A DNA stretch of 49,764 nt from an uncultured Oscillospiraceae bacterium. GTDB taxonomy: Bacteria; Bacillota; Clostridia; Oscillospirales; Oscillospiraceae. The stretch spans positions 1 to 49,764 of the forward strand of contig CAKUED010000021.1 in the NCBI GenBank assembly GCA_934646005.1. The letters run 5' to 3'. The first letter of the stretch is position 1, and every line of letters starts with the position of its first letter. Made by a program: the position numbers and the translations under genes. The notes beneath the pieces are model-generated. The model was not told the origin of the DNA. It did not search any database and saw only the letters and a list, made by a program, of their open reading frames with translations. Positions 1 to 10,100 of this stretch are shown here, one piece after another.

Positions 1-677
<677 letters not shown>

Positions 678-714
678 GGGAAGTCCTCCCGCAATTTGTT
701 TTGTAGTGCCATAT

Positions 715-743
715 ATTATATACGAAGTTTGTCCGTTTCGCAA
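715..743 (-). promoter_or_regulatory. Promoter of glnS
   Basis: On the minus strand, TTGCGA (738-743) and a perfect TATAAT (715-720) are separated by 17 bases. They lie about 40 bases upstream of the glnS start. Sigma-A type, by sequence match only. Confidence 0.65.
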
Positions 744-803
744 CGACCGGCATGACATTTTGTAAAAAATGTGAAAACATTGCCGCCGGATGCAAATTTC
801 CTC

Positions 804-832
804 TTTTCAAGCGGGCAAAAATATTATAGAAT
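804..832 (+). promoter_or_regulatory. Possible promoter for pyrH run
   Basis: TTTTCA (804-809) and TAGAAT (827-832) are 17 bases apart and about 75 bases upstream of pyrH. The -35 is weak (4 of 6). It is the best candidate in the glnS-pyrH gap for driving the pyrH-frr run. Confidence 0.4.
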
Positions 833-905
833 AGCCAAGGCAGCATTGTATCATTGCGTCGCTGCCCTACGAGATCTCATAAGGAATTAAAGGAGCGGTC
901 ATTTC

Positions 906-1622
906 ATGGATCAGCCGAAATATAAACGGGTGCTGCTGAAGATCAGCGGCGAGGCACTGGCGGGCGATGCGCACCGGGGGCTGAATTTTGACGTCATCGG
1001 CGGCGTGTGCGACGTGGTCAAGCAGTGCGTAGAGCTGGGCGTGCAGGTCGGCATCGTGGTCGGCGGCGGCAACTTCTGGCGCGGCGCAAAGGACGGCGGC
1101 GGCAGGATGGAGCGCACGCGCGCGGACCATATGGGGATGCTGGCAACGGTCATCAACGCCCTCGCGGTGGCGGACTGTCTGGAGCAGCGCGGCGTTGCCG
1201 TGCGCGTGCAGACGGCGATCGAGATGAACAAGATCGCAGAGCCGTATATCCGCAGTAAAGCCATCCGGCATCTGGAAAAGGGGCGCGTGGTCATCTTTGG
1301 CTGCGGCACGGGCAACCCCTATTTCTCCACCGACACCGGCGCGGTGCTGCGCGCGGCGGAGATCGACGCCGACGCGATCCTGCTTGCGAAAAACATCGAC
1401 GGCGTGTACTCCGCCGACCCGGCGAAAGACCCCACGGCGGTGCGCTATGACGAGATCACCTACGACGAGGTGCTGGCAAAGCATCTGGCGGTGATGGACA
1501 CCACGGCGACATCCCTTTCGATGGACAATCATATCCCGGTGCAGGTCTTTGCGCTGAAGGATCCGCAGAACATCCTGCGGGTCGTGATGGGCGAGAAGAT
1601 CGGCACAATCGTGAAGGAATAA
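906..1622 (+). CDS. pyrH: UMP kinase
   Basis: Cytosolic bacterial-type UMP kinase of the amino acid kinase fold (UMP + ATP to UDP + ADP), the entry point to pyrimidine triphosphates. The 238-residue length is normal. Visible motifs are the phosphate-binding KISGEAL (12-18), GGGN (53-56), the UMP-site loop [11 protein letters not shown] starting at 134, and [12 protein letters not shown] further on. An AAAGGAG ribosome site stands before the ATG. It is followed 35 bases later by frr, the usual pyrH-frr pairing. The rpsB-tsf genes that often precede it are absent; glnS diverges there instead. Confidence 0.97.
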   Translation: MDQPKYKRVLLKISGEALAGDAHRGLNFDVIGGVCDVVKQCVELGVQVGIVVGGGNFWRGAKDGGGRMERTRADHMGMLATVINALAVADCLEQRGVAVRVQTAIEMNKIAEPYIRSKAIRHLEKGRVVIFGCGTGNPYFSTDTGAVLRAAEIDADAILLAKNIDGVYSADPAKDPTAVRYDEITYDEVLAKHLAVMDTTATSLSMDNHIPVQVFALKDPQNILRVVMGEKIGTIVKE

Positions 1623-1657
1623 AACAGACCGAAAAAAGAGTAAGGAGGAAGAAATCC

Positions 1658-2209
1658 ATGGCAGATCTGAAGGAATTTGAACGCAAAATGGAAAAAACGC
1701 TCGAGGTGCTCGCGGCGGACTTCGGTGCGGTGCGCGCCGGACGCGCCAACGCGCAGGTGCTCGACCGCATCACGGTGGAATACTACGGTGTGGACACGCC
1801 CATCAACCAGGTCGGCACGGTCTCCTCGCCCGACCCCAGAACGCTGATGATCCAGCCGTGGGACGGGTCGCTGCTGAAGGCGATCGAAAAAGCCATCCAG
1901 GTCTCCGACCTCGGCATCAACCCGCAGAATGACGGCCGCGTGATCCGGCTGGTGTTCCCGCAGCTCACGGAGGAGCGCCGTAAGGAGCTGACGAAGCAGG
2001 TCAAAAAATACGGCGAGGACGCCAAGGTCGCCGTGCGCAACGTGCGCCGCGACGCTGTGGACTATGTCAAAAAGGCGCAGAAAAAGGGCGAACTGACCGA
2101 GGACGATCAGAAGGTCGCCGAAAAGGATATTCAGGACCTGACCGACAAGTTCACCAAGCGCATTGATGAGATGTGCGCGAAGAAAGACAAGGAGCTCATG
2201 GAAATCTGA
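1658..2209 (+). CDS. frr: Ribosome recycling factor
   Basis: With EF-G it splits the post-termination 70S ribosome so that subunits can be reused. The 183-residue length matches the family (about 185). The whole sequence is recognisable: FERKMEKTLEVL at the start, VRAGRAN, the central domain with PLTEERRKEL-like residues (here PQLTEERRKEL) and the C-terminal helix ending in KDKELMEI. The start has an AAGGAGGAAG ribosome site. It is second in the pyrH run and is followed by a strong hairpin before uppS. Confidence 0.97.
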   Translation: MADLKEFERKMEKTLEVLAADFGAVRAGRANAQVLDRITVEYYGVDTPINQVGTVSSPDPRTLMIQPWDGSLLKAIEKAIQVSDLGINPQNDGRVIRLVFPQLTEERRKELTKQVKKYGEDAKVAVRNVRRDAVDYVKKAQKKGELTEDDQKVAEKDIQDLTDKFTKRIDEMCAKKDKELMEI

Positions 2210-2226
2210 GCTATATAGGTTTTTGC

Positions 2227-2255
2227 CAAAAGCCGCCGTCCGGCGGCTTTTGACG
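2227..2255 (+). terminator. Palindromic hairpin between frr and uppS
   Basis: A 12-base left arm (2227-2238) is an exact complement of 2241-2252 around a minimal loop, with A and T runs inside the arms (AAAAGCCGCC / GGCGGCTTTT). It looks like a bidirectional rho-independent terminator or processing site. It ends only 17 bases before the uppS start, so uppS is either read through or transcribed separately. Confidence 0.65.
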
Positions 2256-2269
2256 TGAAGGACGAAAGT

Positions 2270-3004
2270 ATGGGAAATTTATTCAAAAAAACGCCGCAGC
2301 TCCCGCCGCCGGAGCATATCGCCATCATCATGGACGGCAACGGGCGCTGGGCAAAAAAGCGCGGGCTGCCGCGCACAGCGGGGCACGCCGCCGGAGCGGA
2401 GACGTTCCGGCGCATTGCGACGTACTGCCGCTCCATCGGGGTGAAATACCTGACGGTGTATGCGTTTTCCACGGAAAACTGGAAGCGCTCGCGCGAGGAA
2501 GTCGAGTGCATCATGGCGCTGTTTGAAAAGTACCTGCACGAAGCCATCGACGAGATGGAGCAGGACCACATCCGGCTGAAGGTGCTCGGCGACCTGTCGC
2601 GCATCAGCCCGGAGCTGCGCGCGCTCATTGAGCGCACGGCGGAAATTTCGACGCACTATGACGGCTTTCAGGCGAACGTCTGCATCAACTACGGCGGGCG
2701 GGACGAGATCGTCCACGCCGCGCGGCGCTTTGCCGCGCAGTGTGCCGCAGGCGAAAGAAAGCCGGAGGAACTGACGGAGGAAGCGTTCGGGGGACTGCTG
2801 TATACGGCGGGCATCCCCGACCCGGAGCTCATCATCCGCCCGTCGGGCGAGGAGCGGGTCAGCAATTTTCTGCTGTGGCAGTCGGCATATGCGGAGTATT
2901 ATTTTACCGACGTGCTCTGGCCCGATTTTGACGAACGGGAACTTGACAGGGCGATCGCGGCGTATCAGAAGCGCGACCGCCGGTTTGGAGGCGTGAAGAA
3001 ATGA
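2270..3004 (+). CDS. uppS: Isoprenyl (undecaprenyl) diphosphate synthase
   Basis: cis-Prenyltransferase that extends farnesyl-PP with isopentenyl-PP to make undecaprenyl-PP, the lipid carrier for cell-wall glycans. The catalytic Asp22 lies in MDGNGRWAKKRG (21-32). The GHAAG segment, the VYAFSTENWKR motif, and the late RPSGEERVSNFLLWQSAYAE are all present. I chose the ATG at 2270 (AAGGA eight bases upstream) over an in-frame GTG at 2255, which lies just past the hairpin and lacks a site. Length is 244 residues. The stop overlaps cdsA by four bases (ATGA). Confidence 0.97.
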   Translation: MGNLFKKTPQLPPPEHIAIIMDGNGRWAKKRGLPRTAGHAAGAETFRRIATYCRSIGVKYLTVYAFSTENWKRSREEVECIMALFEKYLHEAIDEMEQDHIRLKVLGDLSRISPELRALIERTAEISTHYDGFQANVCINYGGRDEIVHAARRFAAQCAAGERKPEELTEEAFGGLLYTAGIPDPELIIRPSGEERVSNFLLWQSAYAEYYFTDVLWPDFDERELDRAIAAYQKRDRRFGGVKK

Positions 3005-3846
3005 AACAGAGACTGCTGGTCGCCGCCATCGGCGTGCCGCTGCTGCTCGTCGTTCTGTTGGTGCTGCCGCCCATCGCCACGGCGATTTTGGCGGCTGCCA
3101 TCGCGGGCGCTGCGGCGTATGAGCTGCTGCACACGGCGGGGAAAAATGTGCCGATCTTCGTGTATGTGCTGACGATCCTGACGGCAGCGCTGACGGTGCT
3201 GCTCTGCGCGCGGCAGCCGCGCCCGGCGGTCTATTCCGCGCCGGACTACGCGCCGTATCTGTACGCCGCCCTTGCGTTTTTGTATGTGGTCGTGCTGTTT
3301 TCAGTCACGGTTGGCACGCATGGGCTGGAAAACGCCATGCCGTTCGGCTCACTGGCGGTGTGCATCGTCGGAGCGTTCGTATTTCCGGCAATGTACGGCT
3401 GCATCGCGCTGCTGCGCAATATAAGCCCCGTATTCGTGCTGATGCCGTTTGTGGTGGCATTCATCGGCGACTCGTTTTCGATGTTCGCCGGGATGCTCTT
3501 CGGCGGCAAAAAGATGGCACCGCGCGTCAGCCCGAAAAAAACGTGGGCGGGCGGCATCGGCGGCCCGGTCGGCAGCGCGCTGGGGATGCTTATTCTCGGG
3601 CTCATCGCGCGTGCGGCGTGGAGCATGGAGCTGCCGCTGTGGTATTTGGCAGTGATCGGTGTTATTGCGAATCTCTTCGGACAGCTCGGCGATCTGTCGA
3701 TGAGCGTCATCAAGCGCGAAGCAGGCATCAAGGATTACAGCCATATCTTCCTGACGCACGGCGGCGTGCTCGACCGCTTTGACTCTACGATGTTCATCGC
3801 GCCGGTCGTGTACGGCATGGTGATGCTGCTGGAGGTCGCTTTATGA
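3001..3846 (+). CDS. cdsA: Phosphatidate cytidylyltransferase
   Basis: Integral membrane enzyme making CDP-diacylglycerol from CTP and phosphatidic acid, the branch point of phospholipid synthesis. Several hydrophobic segments fill the first 200 residues. The family signature is complete near the C terminus: SVIKREAGIKDYSH, then FLTHGGVLDRFDS. Length (281) is normal. It overlaps uppS by 4 bases upstream and dxr by 4 bases downstream, so the three are translationally coupled. Confidence 0.96.
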   Translation: MKQRLLVAAIGVPLLLVVLLVLPPIATAILAAAIAGAAAYELLHTAGKNVPIFVYVLTILTAALTVLLCARQPRPAVYSAPDYAPYLYAALAFLYVVVLFSVTVGTHGLENAMPFGSLAVCIVGAFVFPAMYGCIALLRNISPVFVLMPFVVAFIGDSFSMFAGMLFGGKKMAPRVSPKKTWAGGIGGPVGSALGMLILGLIARAAWSMELPLWYLAVIGVIANLFGQLGDLSMSVIKREAGIKDYSHIFLTHGGVLDRFDSTMFIAPVVYGMVMLLEVAL

Positions 3847-4994
3847 GCCGCTGCATTTCCGTCCTCGGCTCAACAGGGTCGATCGGGCGGCAGACGCTGG
3901 ATGTGGCACAAACGCTCGGCGTGCGCGTGGCGGCGCTGGCGGCGAACACCGGCGTGGATGCGTTGGAAGCGCAGTGCCGCGCGGTGCGCCCGGAGCTGGC
4001 GGTTTTATACGACGAGACCGCCGCGCAGGAATTAAAAGCGCGGCTGGCGGATATGAATATAACGGTACTCGGCGGCATGGCGGGTCTGCTCGCGGCGGCG
4101 GAGCACCCGGCGGCGGACACGGTCGTTACGGCGGTGTCCGGCATGATCGGGCTGCGCCCGACGCTCTGTGCCATCCGCGCGAAAAAACGCATCGCGCTGG
4201 CAAACAAGGAGACGCTCGTGTGCGCGGGTGAGCTGGTGATGCGCGAGGCGGCGGAGCACGGCGCGGAAATTATCCCCGTTGATTCCGAGCATTCGGCGAT
4301 TTTTCAGTGCCTGATGGGCTGCCGTGACCGGGGCGAGGTGCACAGGCTCATCCTGACGTGCTCCGGCGGACCGTTTTTCGGCATGACGCGGAAGGAGCTG
4401 GCGGGCAAAACGCGCGCTGACGCGCTGCGCCATCCGAACTGGACGATGGGCGCGAAAATCACGGTGGACTCCGCGACGCTGATGAACAAGGGCTTGGAGA
4501 TCATCGAGGCGATGCGCCTGTACGCGCTGCCGCTCTCCAAGGTGACGGCGGTCATCCACCGGCAGTCGATCGTGCATTCGCTGGTGGAGTTCTGCGACGG
4601 CGCGATGCTCGCGCAGCTCGGCACGCCGGATATGCGTCTGCCCATTTCGCTGGCGCTGACGTATCCGGCGCGGCGGGAGACTCCCGCGCCCGCGCTTGAT
4701 CTGCTGTCGTGCCCGGCGCTGACGTTCGAGCAGCCGGACGAGGACGCGTTTTCGTGCCTGCGGCTCGCCAAACAGGCGGCTGCCGCGGGCGGCACGGCGT
4801 GCGCCGTGCTCAACGGCGCGAACGAGGCGGCGGTGGGGCTGTTTTTGCAGGAGCGGATCGGCTTTTTGCAGATCGCCGAGGCGGTGGACGAGGCGATGCA
4901 GCGCGTGCCGCGCGAGGCTCTTGACTCGCTGGCGACGGCGGAGCGCGCCGACGCGATGGCGCGGGAGGCTGTTCGCGCCAAGTTTTCAAAATAG
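3843..4994 (+). CDS. dxr: 1-deoxy-D-xylulose 5-phosphate reductoisomerase
   Basis: Second enzyme of the MEP isoprenoid pathway: rearranges and reduces DXP to MEP with NADPH and a divalent metal. Residues 9-15 (GSTGSIG) form the nucleotide-binding turn. D147 and E149 in VDSEHSAIFQ are metal ligands, and the substrate loop TCSGGPFFG and TVDSATLMNKGLE (with the second metal Glu) are intact. Length 383 is typical. It feeds the isopentenyl units used by UppS upstream. Confidence 0.97.
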   Translation: MSRCISVLGSTGSIGRQTLDVAQTLGVRVAALAANTGVDALEAQCRAVRPELAVLYDETAAQELKARLADMNITVLGGMAGLLAAAEHPAADTVVTAVSGMIGLRPTLCAIRAKKRIALANKETLVCAGELVMREAAEHGAEIIPVDSEHSAIFQCLMGCRDRGEVHRLILTCSGGPFFGMTRKELAGKTRADALRHPNWTMGAKITVDSATLMNKGLEIIEAMRLYALPLSKVTAVIHRQSIVHSLVEFCDGAMLAQLGTPDMRLPISLALTYPARRETPAPALDLLSCPALTFEQPDEDAFSCLRLAKQAAAAGGTACAVLNGANEAAVGLFLQERIGFLQIAEAVDEAMQRVPREALDSLATAERADAMAREAVRAKFSK

Positions 4995-5003
4995 GGGGAT
5001 GCC

Positions 5004-6062
5004 ATGTATATCCTGATCGCAATTCTCATCTTCGGCGTGCTCATTTTTGTGCACGAGCTGGGGCATTTTCTGACTGCCAAGGCACTGGACGTGCAGGTGA
5101 ATGAATTTGCCGTCTGCATGGGGCCGGCGCTCGTCAAAAAGACAAAGGGCGAGACGACGTACTCCCTGCGCTGCATCCCCATCGGCGGCTACTGCGCGAT
5201 GGAGGGTGAGGATGAGTCCAGCGACAATCCGCGCGCCTTCACGTCCAAACCGTGGTGGCGGCGGCTCATCATTCTGGCGGCGGGGTCGTTCATGAACTTC
5301 CTTGCGGGCGTGCTGGTGCTGGTGATCCTGTTCAGCACGGCGGCGGGCTATTTTGCCGTGCCGCGCATCGACTCGTTTTACGAGGGCTGCCCGTATGAAT
5401 CGGCGGACGGCTTGCAGGCGGGCGATGAGATTTACAAGATCGACGGGCGGCGGGTGTATATCCAGTCGGACGTGTCGATGCTGCTTGCGCGCAGCAAAAC
5501 GGGCGTGTTCGACCTGACGGTGCGCCGGAACGGCAGGCTCGTGGAGCTGAAGGATTTTGCGATGACGCCGGTCGAGTACACCGTGGACGGCAAAACGCAG
5601 GTGAAATACGGCTTCTACTTCGGCATGGAGAAAAAGACCTTCGGCACGGTGATGAAAACCAGTTGGAACACGGCGATGGATTTTACGCGTCTGGTCTGGC
5701 TGGGGCTGGAGGATCTCATCTCCGGCGCGGTGTCGGTGGATGAGATGAGCGGTCCTGTCGGTATCGTGTCGGTCATCGCCGAGACGGGCGAGCAGTCGGC
5801 GACAAAATCGGCGGCTGCGGCGAATATCGCGTATCTGGCGGCGTTTATCGCCATCAATCTGGCGGTGATGAATATGCTGCCCATCCCGGCGCTCGACGGC
5901 GGGCGCATTTTCCTGCTGCTGGTGGGGACGCTCTTTACGGCGCTGACCAAAAAGAAAATTCCGCCCAAATACGAGGGCTATGTCCACGCGGCGGGCATGA
6001 TCGCGCTGCTGGCGTTTATGGCGTTTGTGACATTCAAGGACATCTGGAAGCTGTTTGCTTGA
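5004..6062 (+). CDS. rseP: RIP (site-2) zinc metalloprotease
   Basis: Membrane-embedded site-2 protease that cuts anti-sigma factors and signal-peptide remnants within the membrane. HELGH at 17-21 sits in the first transmembrane helix. A PDZ-like region lies around 130-200 (GLQAGDEIYKIDGRRV). The second active-site motif, NMLPIPALDGG, begins at residue 290. A short C-terminal helix follows. AGGGGG lies before the ATG. Its place between dxr and ispG is conserved in many Firmicutes. Confidence 0.95.
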   Translation: MYILIAILIFGVLIFVHELGHFLTAKALDVQVNEFAVCMGPALVKKTKGETTYSLRCIPIGGYCAMEGEDESSDNPRAFTSKPWWRRLIILAAGSFMNFLAGVLVLVILFSTAAGYFAVPRIDSFYEGCPYESADGLQAGDEIYKIDGRRVYIQSDVSMLLARSKTGVFDLTVRRNGRLVELKDFAMTPVEYTVDGKTQVKYGFYFGMEKKTFGTVMKTSWNTAMDFTRLVWLGLEDLISGAVSVDEMSGPVGIVSVIAETGEQSATKSAAAANIAYLAAFIAINLAVMNMLPIPALDGGRIFLLLVGTLFTALTKKKIPPKYEGYVHAAGMIALLAFMAFVTFKDIWKLFA

Positions 6063-6072
6063 GGAGTTGGCA

Positions 6073-7110
6073 ATGACAAAGAGAATTATGGTGGGCAATG
6101 TCCCCGTGGGCGGCGGCGCGCCGGTGAGCATCCAGTCGATGCTGAACACGCGCACGACCGACGTCGAGGGGTCGCTTGCCCAGCTGGACGCGCTGGCGGC
6201 GGCGGGCTGCCAGATCGCGCGGCTTGCCGTGCCCGACCGCGAGGCGGCGCACGGCTTTGCCGAAATCTGCAAATATTCGCCGCTGCCGCTGGTGGCGGAC
6301 ATCCATTTTGACTACCGGCTGGCGATCCTGGCTGCCGAGGGCGGCGCGGCGAAAATTCGCATCAACCCCGGCAATATTGGCGGCGAGGATCGTGTGCGCG
6401 CCGTGGTGGATGCGTGCCGCGCGCGGCACATCCCCATCCGCATTGGCGTGAACGGCGGAAGCCTGGACAAGGCGCTTCTGCAAAAATACGGGCACCCGAC
6501 GCCGGAGGCCTTGGTGGAAAGCGCGTTTTCACACATCCGCCTGCTGGAGGACTGCGATTTTACGGACATCTGCGTGTCGATGAAGTCGAGCAGCGTCCCG
6601 CTCATGATGCAGGCGTACCGGCTGTTTTCCGAGCAGTCTGACTACCCGCTGCACGTCGGCGTGACCGAGACCGGCACGGAATATATGGGCACGATCAAAT
6701 CCGCCATGGGCATCGGCGGGCTTTTGTGCATGGGCATCGGCGACACGGTGCGCGTTTCGCTCACGGCTGACCCCGTGCGCGAGGTCGTCGCGGCGAAGGC
6801 GATCTTGAAGGCGGCGGGCGTGCGGCAGGGCGGCGTGAATATCATCTCTTGCCCAACCTGCGGACGCACGCGCATTGACCTCATCGGGCTGGCAAACCGC
6901 GTGGAGCAGGCGCTGGCGGACTGCGAAAAGCCGCTGACCGTGGCGGTGATGGGCTGCATCGTGAACGGACCGGGCGAGGCGCGCGAGGCGGACATCGGCA
7001 TTGCCGGCGGCGAGGACTGCGGGGTGCTGTTTGTGCGCGGCGAGCAGAAAATGCGCCTGCCGTATGACGAGCTGCTGCCCGAGCTGCTGCGTCAAATCGA
7101 GCAGCTTTAA
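6073..7110 (+). CDS. ispG: 4-hydroxy-3-methylbut-2-enyl diphosphate synthase
   Basis: Iron-sulfur enzyme converting MEcPP to HMBPP in the MEP pathway, needing reduced flavodoxin or ferredoxin. The [4Fe-4S] cysteines are C260 and C263 (SCPTCGRTR) and C295 (MGCIVNGPGEA). The TIM barrel carries VADIHFDYRLA and KIRINPGNIGG. The ATG at 6073 with GAGGAG upstream is preferred to the in-frame TTG at 6055, which lies inside rseP. Length 345. Confidence 0.97.
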   Translation: MTKRIMVGNVPVGGGAPVSIQSMLNTRTTDVEGSLAQLDALAAAGCQIARLAVPDREAAHGFAEICKYSPLPLVADIHFDYRLAILAAEGGAAKIRINPGNIGGEDRVRAVVDACRARHIPIRIGVNGGSLDKALLQKYGHPTPEALVESAFSHIRLLEDCDFTDICVSMKSSSVPLMMQAYRLFSEQSDYPLHVGVTETGTEYMGTIKSAMGIGGLLCMGIGDTVRVSLTADPVREVVAAKAILKAAGVRQGGVNIISCPTCGRTRIDLIGLANRVEQALADCEKPLTVAVMGCIVNGPGEAREADIGIAGGEDCGVLFVRGEQKMRLPYDELLPELLRQIEQL

Positions 7111-7136
7111 GCATTTTTACACCAATGAGGAACAAT

Positions 7137-10100
7137 ATGGAGCGGGAAGTATCTTTTTTGAGCCTGTTCCCGGATTACGAGCCGGAGGACGAGCAGCGGG
7201 CGCTGCTGTCTGCGCTGCGGCTGCGCGACGCGCAGCTCGACCGCGCGGCACGGACGATCACGCTGGAGCTGGGCTCAGAGGTTTACATAACTGAAGAACT
7301 GCTGGACACAGCCCGCGCCGCGATCGAACAGCGGTACGGGCTGCGGGCGCTGGAATTGCAGGTGCATTATCCCGAAAGCGCGCTGGAAACGCTGCCGCCG
7401 CGGGCGCTGTACCGCACATTCACGCAGGCGTATTCTCCGGCGGCGGCGAGCCTTGCCGGGGCGCGTTGGGAGATCACGCGCGAGCGCATCGACGTGCATC
7501 TGCCCGCCAACGGGCGCGCGGAGCTGCTGGAGCACGTTCCGAAGGTCCAGCGGTTTATTGAAGAACGCTTCGGCGTGCGCGTGCCGATCGAAATTCACGC
7601 GCACAGCGAGCGCTCCGCGCAGGAGCTGTTTGCCGAGACGGAGCGTATCCGCCGCGAGGCGATGAAAAACGCGCCGGTCATCGCGGCGGCAAGGGAGCGT
7701 GCGGCAAAGCCGTCCGCCCCTGTGCCGGAGAATTGGATCTTCGGCAAGCCCTTCCGCGCCGAGCCCACGCCGATGAAAGACCTGAACCTCGATATGTACC
7801 GCGTGTGCGTGCAGGGCAAGGTCTTTGCGGTCAACCACCGGGAGCTGAAAAAGCGCGGCGCGTGGGTGGTGAGCTTTGACGTGACGGACTACACCGGCTC
7901 GGTGCGCGTGAACCAGTTCATGGAGACGGACAAAGCAAAGCCCATTCTGGAAAAGATCAAGACCCCCGGAATGTGGGTGACCATTCAGGGCAAGATGACC
8001 TTTGACCGCTATGACAACGAAATGGTGATGCAGCCGAACTCCATCGGCGAGGTCTCCGCACCCAAGCGCCGCGATACCGCGCCCGAAAAGCGCGTGGAGC
8101 TGCATCTGCATACGGCGATGTCTGCCATGGACGCGCTGACCAAGACCGCCGACGCGGTCAAGCGCGCCGCGTCGTGGGGGCATCGCGCCATCGCCATCAC
8201 CGACCACGGCTGCGTACACTCGTTCCCGGATGCGATGAAGGCGGCGGGCAAGGCGAAGGTCGCGGGCACGGAGGAGAATATTCAGATCCTCTATGGCTGC
8301 GAGGGATATTATGTAAACGATGTGGACGACCGCATTGCCGTCCACGGCACGCTGAACGCGCCGGTGGGCTGCGAATATGTGGCGTTCGATCTGGAAACGA
8401 CGGGGCTTTCGTCGCAGCACGACGTCATCATTGAGATCGGCGCGGCGCGCATGAAGGACGGCGAGGTGCTGGAAAAATTCGAGTCGTTCGTCGCACCGGG
8501 GCGGCTTCTGGACGCGAAGATCGTCGAGCTGACCGGCATTACCGATGCGATGCTCGCCGGCGCGCCGGATATTTCCGAGGCGCTGCCGAAATTTCTGGAA
8601 TTTGTGGGCGACCGCCCACTGTGCGCGCACAACGCGGATTTTGACGTCGGCTTTATCAAGGCGGCGTGCGAACGGCTGGGCATCGACTATGACCCGACGT
8701 ATCTCGACACGCTCGTGCTGGCGCAGAATCTGATGCCGGAGCTGAACAAATTCAAGCTCGACATCGTGGCAAACGCCCTGAGCCTGCCGGAATTTAACCA
8801 CCACCGCGCGTCGGATGACGCCGTCACCTGCGGGCTGCTGCTGTCAAAATTCTTCACGATGCTGCGTGAGCGCGGCATTGAACGCCTGCCGGAGGTGAAC
8901 CCGCTGATGGCGACGCTGCGCTCCGGCGGCAAAATCCTGGACCGCCGCGCGCGGCATATCATCGTGTTTGCGAAAAACTCGGTGGGTCTGCGCAACCTCT
9001 ACCGGCTGGTCTCGCTGGGCAATCTGGAATATTTCAAGCGTGTGCCCATCATGCCGAAGTCAGAGCTGCTCAAATGGCGCGAGGGGCTCATCATCGGCTC
9101 GGCGTGCGAGGCGGGCGAGCTGTTTCAGGCGGTCGTGGATCACAAGAGCTGGGCAGAGCTGCGGCGGCTGGCGTCGTTCTACGACTTTTTGGAGATCCAG
9201 CCCATCTGCAACAACCGCTTCATGCTCGACAAGGGCATGGCGCAGAGCGAGGACGAGCTGCGCGGCTTCAACCGCACCATCGTAAAGCTCGGTGAGGAGC
9301 TGGGCAAGCCCGTCTGCGCCACGGGCGACGTGCATTTCCTCGACCCGGAGGACGAAATTTACCGCCACATCCTGCTCGCCACCAAGCAGATGCAGGACGC
9401 GGACCGTTCGCTGCCGCTGTATTTCAAAACGACGGACGAGATGCTGGAGGAATTTTCGTATCTGGGTGCGGAAAAGGCACACGAGGTCGTGGTGACGAAT
9501 CCGAATCTCATCGCGGACTGGTGCGACGATGTGCGCCCCGTGCCGCACAATCTGTTTGCGCCGAAGATCGAAAACTCCGTGGAGGATCTGCAAAAGCTGG
9601 TATACGGCAAGCTGGAGCGGCTGTATGGCGAAAATCCGCCGGAGCTGATCCGCAAGCGTGTGGACACGGAGATGCACGACATCATTTCGTGTCATTACGA
9701 CGTCATTTATATGTCGGCGCAGAAGCTGGTGCAGAACTCGCTGGAGCATGGGTATCTCGTCGGCTCGCGTGGGTCGGTCGGCTCGTCCATCGTGGCGTTT
9801 TTGTCCGGCATTACGGAGGTCAACTCCTTCCCGCCGCATTACCGCTGCCCGCAGTGCCACTTTACGACGTTCGACGTGCCGGAGGGCTGCGCGTGCGGCG
9901 CGGATCTGCCGGACGCGGTGTGCCCCAAGTGCGGCGCGCGGCTGGAGAAGGACGGGTTCAACATCCCGTTTGAGACCTTCCTCGGCTTCGGCGGCGACAA
10001 GGTGCCGGACATTGACCTGAACTTCTCCGGCGAATATCAGGCGAAGGCGCACGCGTACTGCGTGGAAATGTTCGGCAAAACGCACGTCTTCCGCGCCGGA

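Noticed and set aside
678..905. T-box leader for glnS
   Set aside because: The leader on the minus strand is only about 30-40 bases from the predicted start and has no T-box core.
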